A stretch of 64,000 nucleotides of DNA from Millionella massiliensis (lineage in GTDB: Bacteria > Bacteroidota > Bacteroidia > Bacteroidales > Rikenellaceae). This document shows, in pieces, positions 25,214 to 34,054 of the stretch. The translations under genes were made by a program, and so were the position numbers. Numbering within the stretch: the first letter of the stretch is position 1; the number at the start of each line of letters is the position of its first letter. The notes under the pieces were generated by a model that was given only the letters and a program-made list of their open reading frames with translations, was not told the DNA's origin and ran no database searches. Location: assembly GCF_900104655.1 (NCBI RefSeq), contig NZ_FNWD01000002.1, positions 1,038,246-1,102,245 on the forward strand, written 5' to 3'.

Positions 25214-27574
25214 ATGAACAAAAAAATCTTCTGGGGCATTCTCTGCCTGTCCCTTACAGGGATAGCGCAAGGACAGACATGCCACCAAACGCCCCACGGA
25301 CTGAAAGCCTCGCTGCCCGACATGGAGGTCGAGATCCGCATGTACTCGCCAGGCATAGCCCGGATTCTGAAATCGCCGGATCCGATCCAGCAGGAACCGA
25401 GCAGTTTCGCCGTCGTCAAGGAACCGGAGTCCGTCGATTTCGACCTTCAGAAAAAAGACGGACACGCCATCCTCACCACACAGGCCATGCGAATCACGCT
25501 CGATTTACAGACCGGCCAGCTGATCTACTCCGACCCCACCGGGAAACGTCTGTTGGCAGAGACCGAACGCGGCACCCAGTTCACCCCCGTCCGGTACAAT
25601 CAGGTATCCACCCACAAGATCCGCCAGGCCTTTTCCCTGTCTCCCGACGAAACGATATACGGACTGGGCCAGCAACAGCAGGGGCGCATGAACCAGCGCA
25701 ACCAGGCGGTATATCTCCGGCAGGAGAACACCTCCATCGCCATACCCTTTTTCCAGTCCATCCAAGGGTACGGCGTCTTTTGGGACAACACCTCCTACAC
25801 CATGTTCACCGACAACCCGACCGAGACCGCATTTGACTCACAGGCCGGCACCTGCGTGGATTACTACTTCATGTACGGAGGGAGTGCAGACGCCGTCATC
25901 GGCCAGATGCGCGACCTCACCGGCCAGGTTCCGATGAATGCCCTGTGGAGCTACGGGTTCTGGCAATCCCGCGAACGATACACCGGTCAGGACGAGACGC
26001 TGGACGTTGTGAAGAGATACCGATCCCTGCAGGTTCCGCTGGACGTGATCGTTCAGGACTGGCAATATTGGGGGACCGATCAGGCCGACTGGAACGCCAT
26101 CGAGTTCAACAACCCGAAATTTCCCGATGCTCGGAAAATGGTAGAAGAGGTCCACAACCTGAATGCCCATATCGCCATTTCCATCTGGCCCACGTTCGGC
26201 TACAAGACCTCGCTATATCAGACCTTCAAGGAAAAAGGCATGCTGCTCGACCTGGAAGGATGGCCCGCAGAAGCACGTCCCTACGACCCGTTCAATCCGG
26301 AAGCACGGCAAATCTATTGGTCAGCCATCCGCGACAACATGTATTCGATCGGCATCGACGGCTGGTGGCTGGACGCCACGGAACCGGAGCTGAACCAGAA
26401 AGACTACTACAAGATCAAACAGTCGACCCACATCGGTCCCTACCAGGAGGTAGCCAATGCTTTTCCGATTGCCTCAGTCGGAGGGGTGTACACCAACCAG
26501 CGACAGGAATCTAACGACAAACGCGTATTCATACTGACCCGTTCGGCCTTCGCCGGCCAGCAGCGCTACGCAGCCACCGTTTGGTCCGGCGACATTGCAT
26601 CGAAGTGGGACGTCCTGTCCAATCAGATTTCCGCAGGGTTGAACTTCTCGCTCTGCGGCCTGCCCTATTGGAACACCGACATCGGCGGTTTTGTCTCCTG
26701 CGAGGCCTACCCCGGCGGTGTCAGCGATCCGGCCTATCACGAACTGTACGTCCGCTGGAATCAGTTCGGCGCCTTCACCCCGCTCATGCGTTCCCACGGG
26801 ACCTGCACCCCCCGCGAGATTTACCAGTTCGGCGAGCGAGGCACCTGGGCATTCGACGCAATCGAGAAGTACATCCGTCTACGCTACCGGCTGTTGCCCT
26901 ACATCTACTCCACGGCCTGGCAGGTAACGAGCCACCATGACACCTTCATGCGGGCGCTGATCATGGACTTTCCCCAGGATCAGCAGACCCACGACCTGGG
27001 GAGCGAGTACCTGTTCGGACGTTCTCTGCTGGTCGCTCCGGTTACGGAACCGATGTACGTAAAGGGCAAAACGCCGAACTTCGACACCATCGGAACCAAA
27101 ACAGTCTATCTGCCTGGCGATTGCGTCTGGTACGACTTCTGGACCGGAGACAAAATAGCCGGAAGCCAGACGATCGAGCGGGAAGCCCCCATCGACATCC
27201 TTCCCCTGTACGTAAAGTCAGGGAGCATCCTTCCGATCGGTCCTGACGTACAATACGCCTCGGAAAAGCCATGGGACGAGCTGGAGATTCGCATTTATCC
27301 CGGCGCCAACGGCGAATTTGTCCTGTACGAAGACGAAACAGACAGTTACAACTACGAGAAGGGGCAATACTCCACGATTCGTTTCTGTTGGGACGACGCC
27401 TCCCGGACGCTGACCATTCAGGATCGGGAGGGTGAATTCCCCGGTATGCTGAGCAAGCGTAAATTCCGTATCGTCAAAGTCTCCAACGGACACGGCATCG
27501 GCGGCGACCTGTGTGCCAAAGCCGATAAGACAGTCACGTACTCCGGAAAATCCATTCGGGTCAAGCTGAACTAA
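25214..27574 (+). CDS. Secreted glycoside hydrolase family 31 alpha-glycosidase
   Basis: A 786-residue GH31 enzyme with a signal peptide (1-20, IAQGQ). Domain order is an N-terminal beta-sandwich (about 25-220), the catalytic barrel (about 230-590) and C-terminal beta domains with a DUF5110-like tail. The nucleophile is Asp387 in GWWLDATEPE and the acid/base Asp460 in VWSGDIASKWD. WSYGFWQSRERY and DVIVQDWQYWG are family signatures. Candidate activities are alpha-xylosidase or alpha-glucosidase; the WWLDATEPE form is common in alpha-xylosidases, but this does not settle it. I start at the Met of MNKKIFWG, since the earlier open frame lies inside the preceding gene and lacks a signal peptide. 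Confidence 0.9.
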   Translation: MNKKIFWGILCLSLTGIAQGQTCHQTPHGLKASLPDMEVEIRMYSPGIARILKSPDPIQQEPSSFAVVKEPESVDFDLQKKDGHAILTTQAMRITLDLQTGQLIYSDPTGKRLLAETERGTQFTPVRYNQVSTHKIRQAFSLSPDETIYGLGQQQQGRMNQRNQAVYLRQENTSIAIPFFQSIQGYGVFWDNTSYTMFTDNPTETAFDSQAGTCVDYYFMYGGSADAVIGQMRDLTGQVPMNALWSYGFWQSRERYTGQDETLDVVKRYRSLQVPLDVIVQDWQYWGTDQADWNAIEFNNPKFPDARKMVEEVHNLNAHIAISIWPTFGYKTSLYQTFKEKGMLLDLEGWPAEARPYDPFNPEARQIYWSAIRDNMYSIGIDGWWLDATEPELNQKDYYKIKQSTHIGPYQEVANAFPIASVGGVYTNQRQESNDKRVFILTRSAFAGQQRYAATVWSGDIASKWDVLSNQISAGLNFSLCGLPYWNTDIGGFVSCEAYPGGVSDPAYHELYVRWNQFGAFTPLMRSHGTCTPREIYQFGERGTWAFDAIEKYIRLRYRLLPYIYSTAWQVTSHHDTFMRALIMDFPQDQQTHDLGSEYLFGRSLLVAPVTEPMYVKGKTPNFDTIGTKTVYLPGDCVWYDFWTGDKIAGSQTIEREAPIDILPLYVKSGSILPIGPDVQYASEKPWDELEIRIYPGANGEFVLYEDETDSYNYEKGQYSTIRFCWDDASRTLTIQDREGEFPGMLSKRKFRIVKVSNGHGIGGDLCAKADKTVTYSGKSIRVKLN

Positions 27575-27576
27575 CC

Positions 27577-27603
27577 GGGACCATCGTCCCCCCCGATGGT
27601 CCC
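27577..27603 (+). terminator. GH31 terminator hairpin
   Basis: A perfect 10-bp stem (27577-27586 with 27594-27603) and 7-base loop begin three bases after the GH31 stop. Confidence 0.7.
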
Positions 27604-27745
27604 GCCTACTCAAGCGGCCGATCCGACCGCAACAGGCGGGGACAGCCTCAACCGTTTCGACAGTGTCCGGCTTATTCCCCGCCCGGTTCGGACCCGACCA
27701 CTTTTTTACAGCACGATCCTTTTCACGCTCTACCATCATCAAACG

Positions 27746-27792
27746 GAAGGGCTCCGTCCAATCCTCAGGTTGAGGATTGGACGGAGCCCTTC
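27746..27792 (-). terminator. Peptidase T terminator
   Basis: A perfect 22-bp stem (27746-27767 with 27771-27792) with a 3-base loop lies 26 bases beyond the peptidase T stop on the minus strand. It is followed there by CGTTTGATG. Confidence 0.8.
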
Positions 27793-27817
27793 GCTTGCAA
27801 TTCAGAGTAAACTGAGA

Positions 27818-29047
27818 CTACTTCCCTTCGCTCCAGAGTTGCGCCAGGTTCAGGATGGTCTGCGTTGCCAGCACCATCGTATCCAGCGAACAATACTCAT
27901 AGCGTCCGTGGAAGTTGGCCCCACCTGTAAAGAGGTTCGGACAGGGCAGTCCCATGTAGGAGAGCCGCGCACCGTCCGTACCGCCGCGGATCGGTTTGAC
28001 CGTCGGAATCACCCCGGCCATCTCCATCGCGCGTTTGGCCTTTTCGATAATGTCGGGATGCGGTTCCACCATTTCACGCATGTTGTAGTACTGATCCTTC
28101 AGCACCAGCGTCACCGTACCTTCGCCGTAACGGGCATTGATAAAGGCCACGGCCGCTTCCATCACCGACTTTTTCTGTTCGAAGCGTTCGCGCAAATGGT
28201 CGCGAATGATATACTCCATCGTGGCGCTGTCCACGTCGCCCTTCATGACGATCGGGTGGAAGAACCCGTCGTAATGATCCGTATGCTCGGGACGTTCCCA
28301 AGCCGGCAGCATCGCGTTCAGTTCGCAGGCCACCTGCACCGCATTGACCATCTTATCCTTGGCGTAACCCGGGTGGATTCCCCGGCCGCGGATGGCAATC
28401 TTGGCCGACGCCGCATTGAAGTTTTCGTATTCCAGTTCGCCGGCCGCACTCCCGTCGAGCGTGTAGGCCACCTGGGCACCGAAACGTTCGACGTTGAAGA
28501 AATCGACCCCGCGGCCGATCTCCTCGTCCGGCGTGAAACCGATTCGGATTTTGCCGTGTTTGATCTCGGGGTGGGTCATCAGGAACTCGGCCGCCGTCAT
28601 GATCTCGGCCACACCGGCCTTGTCATCGGCACCGAGCAGCGACGTCCCGTCCGTCGTGACGATCGTATGGCCCTTGACCGCGAGCAGCTCCGGGAAATCC
28701 TTCGGGCTCATCGTCAGGCCGGCCCCACGCAGCTCGATATCGCCGCCATCATAGTTTTCGATCACCTGCGGACGGATATTAGCACCGTTCATTTCGGGCG
28801 ACGTATCGACGTGCGAGATGAAACCCACCACCGGCCCGTCGCATCCTTCAGAAGCCGGGATCGTACCCATCACATAGCCGTGTTCGTCGATTTCGACCTC
28901 CTGCAGGCCGAGTTGTACCATCTCTTCGAGCAGGTGGTTCAGCAGCAGAAGCTGTTTGGCCGTCGAGGGGAACGTTTCGCTTTCGGGATCGCTCTGCGTG
29001 TCGAACGACGCATAGCGCAGCAAACGTTCCAACAGTTTTTCTTTCAT
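27818..29047 (-). CDS. pepT: Peptidase T (tripeptide aminopeptidase)
   Basis: A 409-residue M20-family zinc peptidase that removes the N-terminal residue of tripeptides in the cytoplasm. The metal and catalytic motifs are visible: GFISHVDTSPE (about 75-85), LLGADDKAGVAEI (about 136-148) and GFTPDEEIGRGVD (about 170-182). GGTDGARLSYMGLPCPN and TGGANFHGRYEY near the C-terminus are highly typical of PepT. The length is normal. It lies 129 bases downstream of an OPT peptide transporter on the same strand, so uptake and hydrolysis of small peptides are probably coupled in one transcript. Confidence 0.95.
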   Translation of the reverse strand: MKEKLLERLLRYASFDTQSDPESETFPSTAKQLLLLNHLLEEMVQLGLQEVEIDEHGYVMGTIPASEGCDGPVVGFISHVDTSPEMNGANIRPQVIENYDGGDIELRGAGLTMSPKDFPELLAVKGHTIVTTDGTSLLGADDKAGVAEIMTAAEFLMTHPEIKHGKIRIGFTPDEEIGRGVDFFNVERFGAQVAYTLDGSAAGELEYENFNAASAKIAIRGRGIHPGYAKDKMVNAVQVACELNAMLPAWERPEHTDHYDGFFHPIVMKGDVDSATMEYIIRDHLRERFEQKKSVMEAAVAFINARYGEGTVTLVLKDQYYNMREMVEPHPDIIEKAKRAMEMAGVIPTVKPIRGGTDGARLSYMGLPCPNLFTGGANFHGRYEYCSLDTMVLATQTILNLAQLWSEGK

Positions 29048-29176
29048 ATCTTGTTGACTTTTAATAATTGTACCTTACCCGTTCGGCCCGACCGGCCGCA
29101 TCGGGAAAAATGCGGAAGAGAGGGAAACGACGCCGTGCCCGCGGCACACCTTTCGCCCCCCCCACTCTCCGAGAGC

Positions 29177-31183
29177 TTACTCGCCCACTTTGGCCCGTTT
29201 GCTGTCCCAAATGAAGTAGCCGATCAACGCGGCATACATCACCAGACCGAGCACTTCGGCACCCGTGGTACCGTTCCACCCTTCGGCGAACCAGTCGAAG
29301 CCGAAGTAGCGCAGCATGGCGCTGACCACACCCATCAGTGCACCACCGGCGATGAAACCCGAAGCGATGAGCGTACCCCGTTCCTTGCGAGCGTTATTGA
29401 CCGCCTTGTCTTTCGAACGGGTCGTCACGAACCAGCTGATCAGACCGCCGATCAGCAGCGGCGTATTGAGTTCCAGCGGGATGAACATACCGAGGGCGAA
29501 GGCCAGTGCCGGCACACCGATCATGGTCAGGATCAGCGCCAGCGCCGCCCCGGCCCCATAGAGCAGCCACGGAGTGGCGCCTCCTTCCATCAGGGGTTTG
29601 ATCACGGCAGCCATAGCGTTGGCCTGAGGAGCGACCAACGCCCCCTCACCCGTGAAACCATAGGTTTTATTGAGCAGAATCATTACTCCGCCGACCGTTG
29701 CAGCCGAGACCACCGTACCAAGGAATTTCCAGGCCTCCTGTTTGGCAGGCGTCGTACCGAGCCAGTAACCGATCTTCAGGTCGGTCACGAAACCACCGGC
29801 CATGGCCAGCGCCGTACAGACCACCCCGCCGATTACCATCGAAGCCACCATGCCGCTCGTCCCGTGGAGCCCCACCCCGGCCAGAATCAGCGAACTGAGA
29901 ATCAGCGTCATCAGGGTCATCCCCGACACGGGGTTGTTCCCCACGATGGCGATGGCGTTGGCCGCCACGGTCGTAAAGAGGAAGGCAATCACGAAGACGA
30001 TCAGGATACCGATCAACGCCAGGGTCAGGTTTTGCACCACGCCCAGTGCGAAGAAAATCAGCAGTGCAACGAGCGTCACGAGCAGCCCGATGAGGATAAT
30101 TTTCATCGGGATATCGCGTTGCGTACGCCGGTTGTCGTCCGCTCCGGCCCCGGTTTTGCCGCGCAGCTCGCTGACGGCCAGCCCGACGGCCTGACGGATG
30201 ATTTTCGACGAGCGGATAATACCGATCACACCAGCCATGGCGATACCGCCGATCCCGATGTGACGGGCATAGTTGCGAAATATCTCTTCGGGCGACATTT
30301 GGCTCAGCAGCGTGGTCACGCCCTCACCGACAGCCACCGTTTGCCCGTCGGCAAAATAGCTGATGAAGGGAATCAGCACGAACCAGACGGTGAACGAGCC
30401 GGCGCAGATGATCGCGGCGTATTTCAGTCCGACGATATAACCCAGCCCGAGCACAGCGGCACCGGTATTGACCTTGAAGACCATTTTGGCCTTTTCGGCC
30501 AGCACATCGCCCCAGGCACAGATACGGGTCGAAACGGTTTCGGGCCACCAGCCGAAGGTGCTGATGATGAAGTCATACAGACCGCCGACCAGCCCACTGA
30601 CAGCGAGCAGTTTGGCCTGATTTCCCTTCTTTTCGCCGCTGACCAGCACTTCGGTCGTAGCGGTCGCTTCGGGGAAGGGATATTTGCCGTGCATGTCCTT
30701 CACGAAGTATTTGCGGAACGGAATCAGGAAAAGAATTCCGAGGAATCCACCGAAAAGTGATGAGAGGAATACCTGATAGAAAGCGGCATCCAATCCCAGA
30801 ATATAGAGGGCGGGCAGCGTAAAGATGGCTCCGGCCACAATCACGCCGGAGCTGGCTCCGATGGATTGGATGATAACGTTTTGGCCGAGCATGTTCTTTT
30901 TACCGGTGAGGTTCCCCACACCGACGGCGATGATGGCGATCGGGATGGCGGCTTCGAACACCTGCCCCACACGCAGCCCCAGATAGGCAGCGGCGGCCGA
31001 GAAGATAATGGCCATGATGATCCCGAAGGTCACCGAGTAGGGGGTCACCTCCTTGGGTCGCGGGCCCTTGTCGTTCATCACGGGTTCGTAGGTCTCGCCC
31101 GGAGCCAGTTCGCGGTAGGCGTTTTCGGGCAGCCCTACGGTTTTCTCCTGCGAGAGATCCTGTTTCGGGTCGTTTTGTTCCAT
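29177..31183 (-). CDS. OPT family oligopeptide transporter
   Basis: A 668-residue polytopic inner-membrane protein with roughly 14-16 hydrophobic segments. Family features include PYSVTFGIIMAIIFSAAAAYLG near residue 47, the NMLGQNVIIQSIGASSG segment (about 96-112) and FPEATATTEVLVSGEKKG (about 175). These match the bacterial branch of the OPT family, which imports small peptides or, in some members, metal chelates. The downstream peptidase T gene supports a peptide substrate. The C-terminal stretch (YFIWDSKRAKVGE) is charged and cytoplasmic. A shorter alternative start is unlikely because the first 45 residues are soluble and match other members. Confidence 0.9.
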   Translation of the reverse strand: MEQNDPKQDLSQEKTVGLPENAYRELAPGETYEPVMNDKGPRPKEVTPYSVTFGIIMAIIFSAAAAYLGLRVGQVFEAAIPIAIIAVGVGNLTGKKNMLGQNVIIQSIGASSGVIVAGAIFTLPALYILGLDAAFYQVFLSSLFGGFLGILFLIPFRKYFVKDMHGKYPFPEATATTEVLVSGEKKGNQAKLLAVSGLVGGLYDFIISTFGWWPETVSTRICAWGDVLAEKAKMVFKVNTGAAVLGLGYIVGLKYAAIICAGSFTVWFVLIPFISYFADGQTVAVGEGVTTLLSQMSPEEIFRNYARHIGIGGIAMAGVIGIIRSSKIIRQAVGLAVSELRGKTGAGADDNRRTQRDIPMKIILIGLLVTLVALLIFFALGVVQNLTLALIGILIVFVIAFLFTTVAANAIAIVGNNPVSGMTLMTLILSSLILAGVGLHGTSGMVASMVIGGVVCTALAMAGGFVTDLKIGYWLGTTPAKQEAWKFLGTVVSAATVGGVMILLNKTYGFTGEGALVAPQANAMAAVIKPLMEGGATPWLLYGAGAALALILTMIGVPALAFALGMFIPLELNTPLLIGGLISWFVTTRSKDKAVNNARKERGTLIASGFIAGGALMGVVSAMLRYFGFDWFAEGWNGTTGAEVLGLVMYAALIGYFIWDSKRAKVGE

Positions 31184-31325
31184 GTAGTATTGAGTTTGAG
31201 GTTTTTATGATTACTTATACAGAACCGTACATTCCAACACCCGCTTCCCCTTCATGCACTGCACCGGGCCGTTCCGGGCTACCGGATACACATCGAGTAA
31301 ATCCTCTTCCTCCTCGGACGACTAT

Positions 31326-31358
31326 CCAAAAAGGGCCGGCCGGAGAGGGCCGGCCCTT
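31326..31358 (-). terminator. galE terminator
   Basis: An 11-bp GC-rich stem (31331-31341 with 31348-31358) is followed on the minus strand by TTTTTGG. It lies about 50 bases past the galE stop. Confidence 0.85.
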
Positions 31359-31406
31359 CGGAAAGCAAGTCAGGCTGTACGGCTGAGTGGGACCAGCTTC
31401 TGCGGC

Positions 31407-32441
31407 CTACAAACCACGGACATGTTTTTCCCACGCCCATGCCGAACGGAGGGTATCACCCAGGTCGCGTTCAGCACGCCAGCCGAGTTCGGTATTGGCC
31501 AGATCGGTCGAAGCCCAGATTTTTTCGACATCACCGGGACGACGCGGAGCGATTTTATGCGGCACGGGCACCCCGTTGACTTTTTCGAAGAGGTTGACCA
31601 GTTCCAGCACGGAGACGGGTTTCCCGGTTCCGATATTGAAGATTTCGTAACGTTCTTTGGTTTTACCCTGTACCATACGGTCAACGGCCACTACGTGGGC
31701 ACGGGCCAGGTCGACCACGTCGATGTAGTCGCGCAGGCAGGAGCCGTCCGGGGTGTCGTAGTCATCGCCGAAGACGGAGAGTTCCTTGCGAATACCGGCA
31801 GCGGTCTGGGTAATGAAGGGCACCAGGTTGGCGGGCACCCCCTTGGGCAGTTCGCCGATCAGGGCCGACGGGTGCGCTCCGATGGGGTTGAAGTAGCGCA
31901 GGGCGATGGCGTTGAAGAAGGGAACGGCTGCCACCGTATCCTGAATAATGTCTTCGCTCATCTGTTTGGTCAGGCCGTAGGGCGAGTTGGCACGCTGACG
32001 GGGAGTCTGCTCGGTAGCGGGCAGCACTTCGGGCTGGCCGTAAACGGTGGCCGACGAAGAGAAGACGATGTTGTGCACTTCGAACTCCTGCATCAGGGTG
32101 AGCACGTTGAGCAGCGAGTCGAGGTTGTTGCGGAAATATTTGAGGGGTTCGGCTACCGATTCGCCAACGGCCTTATAGGCGGCAAAGTGGATCACGGAGT
32201 CGAACTCGTATTTGGCGAAGACCTCTTTGCGGAGCGCTTCGATATCGCAGCAGTCCACCTGCACGAAGGGGACGGCGTGTCCGACGATCTTTTCTACCCC
32301 TTGCACGGCAGAGAGTTCTGAGTTGGACAGGTTATCGGCGATCACCACGTCATAACCGGCGTTGATCAGTTCAACGGTGGTATGCGTACCGATATAACCG
32401 GCACCGCCTGCCACAAGCACTGTTTTGTTTTTGTTTGACAT
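31407..32441 (-). CDS. galE: UDP-glucose 4-epimerase
   Basis: A 344-residue short-chain dehydrogenase-type epimerase that interconverts UDP-glucose and UDP-galactose in the cytoplasm. The NAD-binding GGAGYIGTHT lies at residues 11-20. The catalytic SSSATVYG (Ser-Thr) and YGLTKQMSE (Tyr-xxx-Lys) motifs follow near 125 and 150. RYFNPIGAHPSALIGE is typical of GalE. I start at the Met of MSNKNKTVL; the frame is open 20 codons upstream, but this Met fits the family N-terminus. It supplies sugars for surface glycans. The adjacent upstream gene is a polyprenyl-phosphate glycosyltransferase in the same direction, 321 bases away. Confidence 0.93.
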   Translation of the reverse strand: MSNKNKTVLVAGGAGYIGTHTTVELINAGYDVVIADNLSNSELSAVQGVEKIVGHAVPFVQVDCCDIEALRKEVFAKYEFDSVIHFAAYKAVGESVAEPLKYFRNNLDSLLNVLTLMQEFEVHNIVFSSSATVYGQPEVLPATEQTPRQRANSPYGLTKQMSEDIIQDTVAAVPFFNAIALRYFNPIGAHPSALIGELPKGVPANLVPFITQTAAGIRKELSVFGDDYDTPDGSCLRDYIDVVDLARAHVVAVDRMVQGKTKERYEIFNIGTGKPVSVLELVNLFEKVNGVPVPHKIAPRRPGDVEKIWASTDLANTELGWRAERDLGDTLRSAWAWEKHVRGL

Positions 32442-32762
32442 ATTATTCTTGTTTACAGAATTAACCATTCCAAATTGTTCATTGCGCACCAGCACCCCCA
32501 TCTCTTCTCCCTCCGCCCCTTTTCACCTGCACACACCTTACTTTCCCCGCACCTCTCACATCTACCCCTTTCTTCCGCCCCTCACTCCAGCACTCTTTAC
32601 TTCTCGGGGTCCTCTTCACACAAACACTCCGTTTTTCCGCGGCAGCTCCCGCTGTTGCACCGGGCTATCCACTCCTCTTCTCACCATGCCCCTCCTCGTC
32701 CTCTCATTCGAACACCACACTCACGCTCCCCTCTCACATCAGCCCCTCGGGGATTGCGATCG
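32442..32762. other. Pyrimidine-rich spacer between WecA-like gene and galE
   Basis: The 320 bases are strongly C/T-rich on the plus strand (runs such as CTTCTCCCTCCGCCCC) with no gene, hairpin or RNA recognised. Confidence 0.55.
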
Positions 32763-33899
32763 TCACGGTTTCTGCATCACCTCGTGTTCGCCCAATTCAC
32801 GTCCGAACCGCGCAATCATGTAGTTCAGAGTCATATTCACACCGATTCCCAAAGCGATATCGATGAGCAGCACCCAGTTGATATTCAGCCCGCCGAATTC
32901 CGCCAAGACGAAGTTCAGCACAATGAATCCGACCTCAACCAGCAGCAGAATACCGGTACTCTGCAAATGGGTACGATTCAACTGAAGGAGCTTATGATGC
33001 ACATGATTCTTATCGGGATAAAACGGAGAGCGTCCACGGGAGATTCGGCTGACGAACACCCGACATGTATCAAATACGGGGACAAACAACAGCCCCAACA
33101 GGATCGCGAGGGTCGAGTTGAGATGGAGCGCAATGAAGGTGGTATTTTCGAGGTTGGCGAATTTCAGCCCGAGGAACGAGATCATATATCCCAGCGTCAA
33201 CGACCCGGTATCGCCCATAAAGATCTTCAACCGAGTTCCCAATACGTTGTACTGGAAGAATGCGATAAGTACGCCGACCATACCGAAAGCGAACATCGCA
33301 TAAACAAACAGTTCGTAATAGATAAAGAAAGCCCCGAGCACGGTCAGGATAATCGTCCCCAGTCCGGAGCACAGACCGTCCACCCCGTCAATCAGGTTAA
33401 AGGCATTCACCACGAGCACAACGAAAAGCACAGTCAGGATTGCATCCACGGGTACCGGCAACCGATACACTCCGAACAGTCCCTGCATGTCGAAAATAGT
33501 CACCTCACCGAACACCATACATATCGCAGCACCGATTTGTGCCACGAACTTGTTGCGATAACCGACACCAATCAAGTCATCGGCCATGCCTACAAAATAG
33601 AGGATCAGCATACCTGACACGACAAACAGGAATTCCAGCAACAGGTTTCCCTGCAAATCGAGCGACACCTCATACCCATAATAGTAGCGCAACCCGAGCA
33701 TAAATGCAAAGGAGAAGAGTGCCGCCGGAAAGAACGACAGTCCACCGAGCCTCGGGATAGCCCCTTTATGAACTTTTCTGGCATTGTTTTCGTCGAACAG
33801 ACGTTTTATCTTGGCCACAATGACAATCCGCGGGATCACGAACCAGCCGATGACAGCCGACAAGGCAAACGTCAGGATCACGAACCAAATATACATCAT
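32763..33899 (-). CDS. WecA/MraY-type undecaprenyl-phosphate sugar-1-phosphate transferase
   Basis: A 378-residue inner-membrane protein with about ten hydrophobic segments. It transfers a sugar-1-phosphate, probably GlcNAc-1-P, to undecaprenyl phosphate, the first step of many surface-polysaccharide pathways. The family motifs are present: HKGAIPRLGG near residue 44, FVGMADDLIG with the metal-binding Asp pair, NAFNLIDGVDGL, FMGDTGSL and the C-terminal HVHHKLLQL. The last motif marks the WecA/TagO branch rather than MraY. I start at MMYIWF rather than the upstream in-frame Met (33950), because a well-spaced promoter (33920-33950) overlaps that earlier start. The gene is divergent from lysS. 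Confidence 0.88.
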   Translation of the reverse strand: MMYIWFVILTFALSAVIGWFVIPRIVIVAKIKRLFDENNARKVHKGAIPRLGGLSFFPAALFSFAFMLGLRYYYGYEVSLDLQGNLLLEFLFVVSGMLILYFVGMADDLIGVGYRNKFVAQIGAAICMVFGEVTIFDMQGLFGVYRLPVPVDAILTVLFVVLVVNAFNLIDGVDGLCSGLGTIILTVLGAFFIYYELFVYAMFAFGMVGVLIAFFQYNVLGTRLKIFMGDTGSLTLGYMISFLGLKFANLENTTFIALHLNSTLAILLGLLFVPVFDTCRVFVSRISRGRSPFYPDKNHVHHKLLQLNRTHLQSTGILLLVEVGFIVLNFVLAEFGGLNINWVLLIDIALGIGVNMTLNYMIARFGRELGEHEVMQKP

Positions 33900-33919
33900 G
33901 ATAATTACATAAATTATCA

Positions 33920-33950
33920 CAAATATAGCGATATATTCAGAGCCCGCCAA
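33920..33950 (-). promoter_or_regulatory. Promoter of the WecA-like gene
   Basis: On the minus strand TATATTTG (plus 33920-33927) is preceded by TTG (plus 33948-33950) at a 20-base spacing, a full match to the Bacteroidetes -33/-7 pattern. The leader would be about 16 bases. Confidence 0.7.
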
Positions 33951-33990
33951 GACGATTTCCGCGCAAGTTTTTCGATCCGCTCTTTTTCGT

Positions 33991-33998
33991 TATCTTTG
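33991..33998 (+). promoter_or_regulatory. Putative -7 box of lysS
   Basis: TATCTTTG matches TAnnTTTG, 57 bases before the lysS start. Confidence 0.55.
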
Positions 33999-34054
33999 TA
34001 CGCCACTCCCCATGGGAGAAGATTTAAATCGAGTCAACAGAGTTTCAAAGAGAT

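Noticed and set aside
27596-30760. A 1054-codon plus-strand frame opposite pepT and the OPT gene
   Set aside because: Both genes on the other strand have clear motifs and normal lengths; the long frame arises from GC-rich codon bias.
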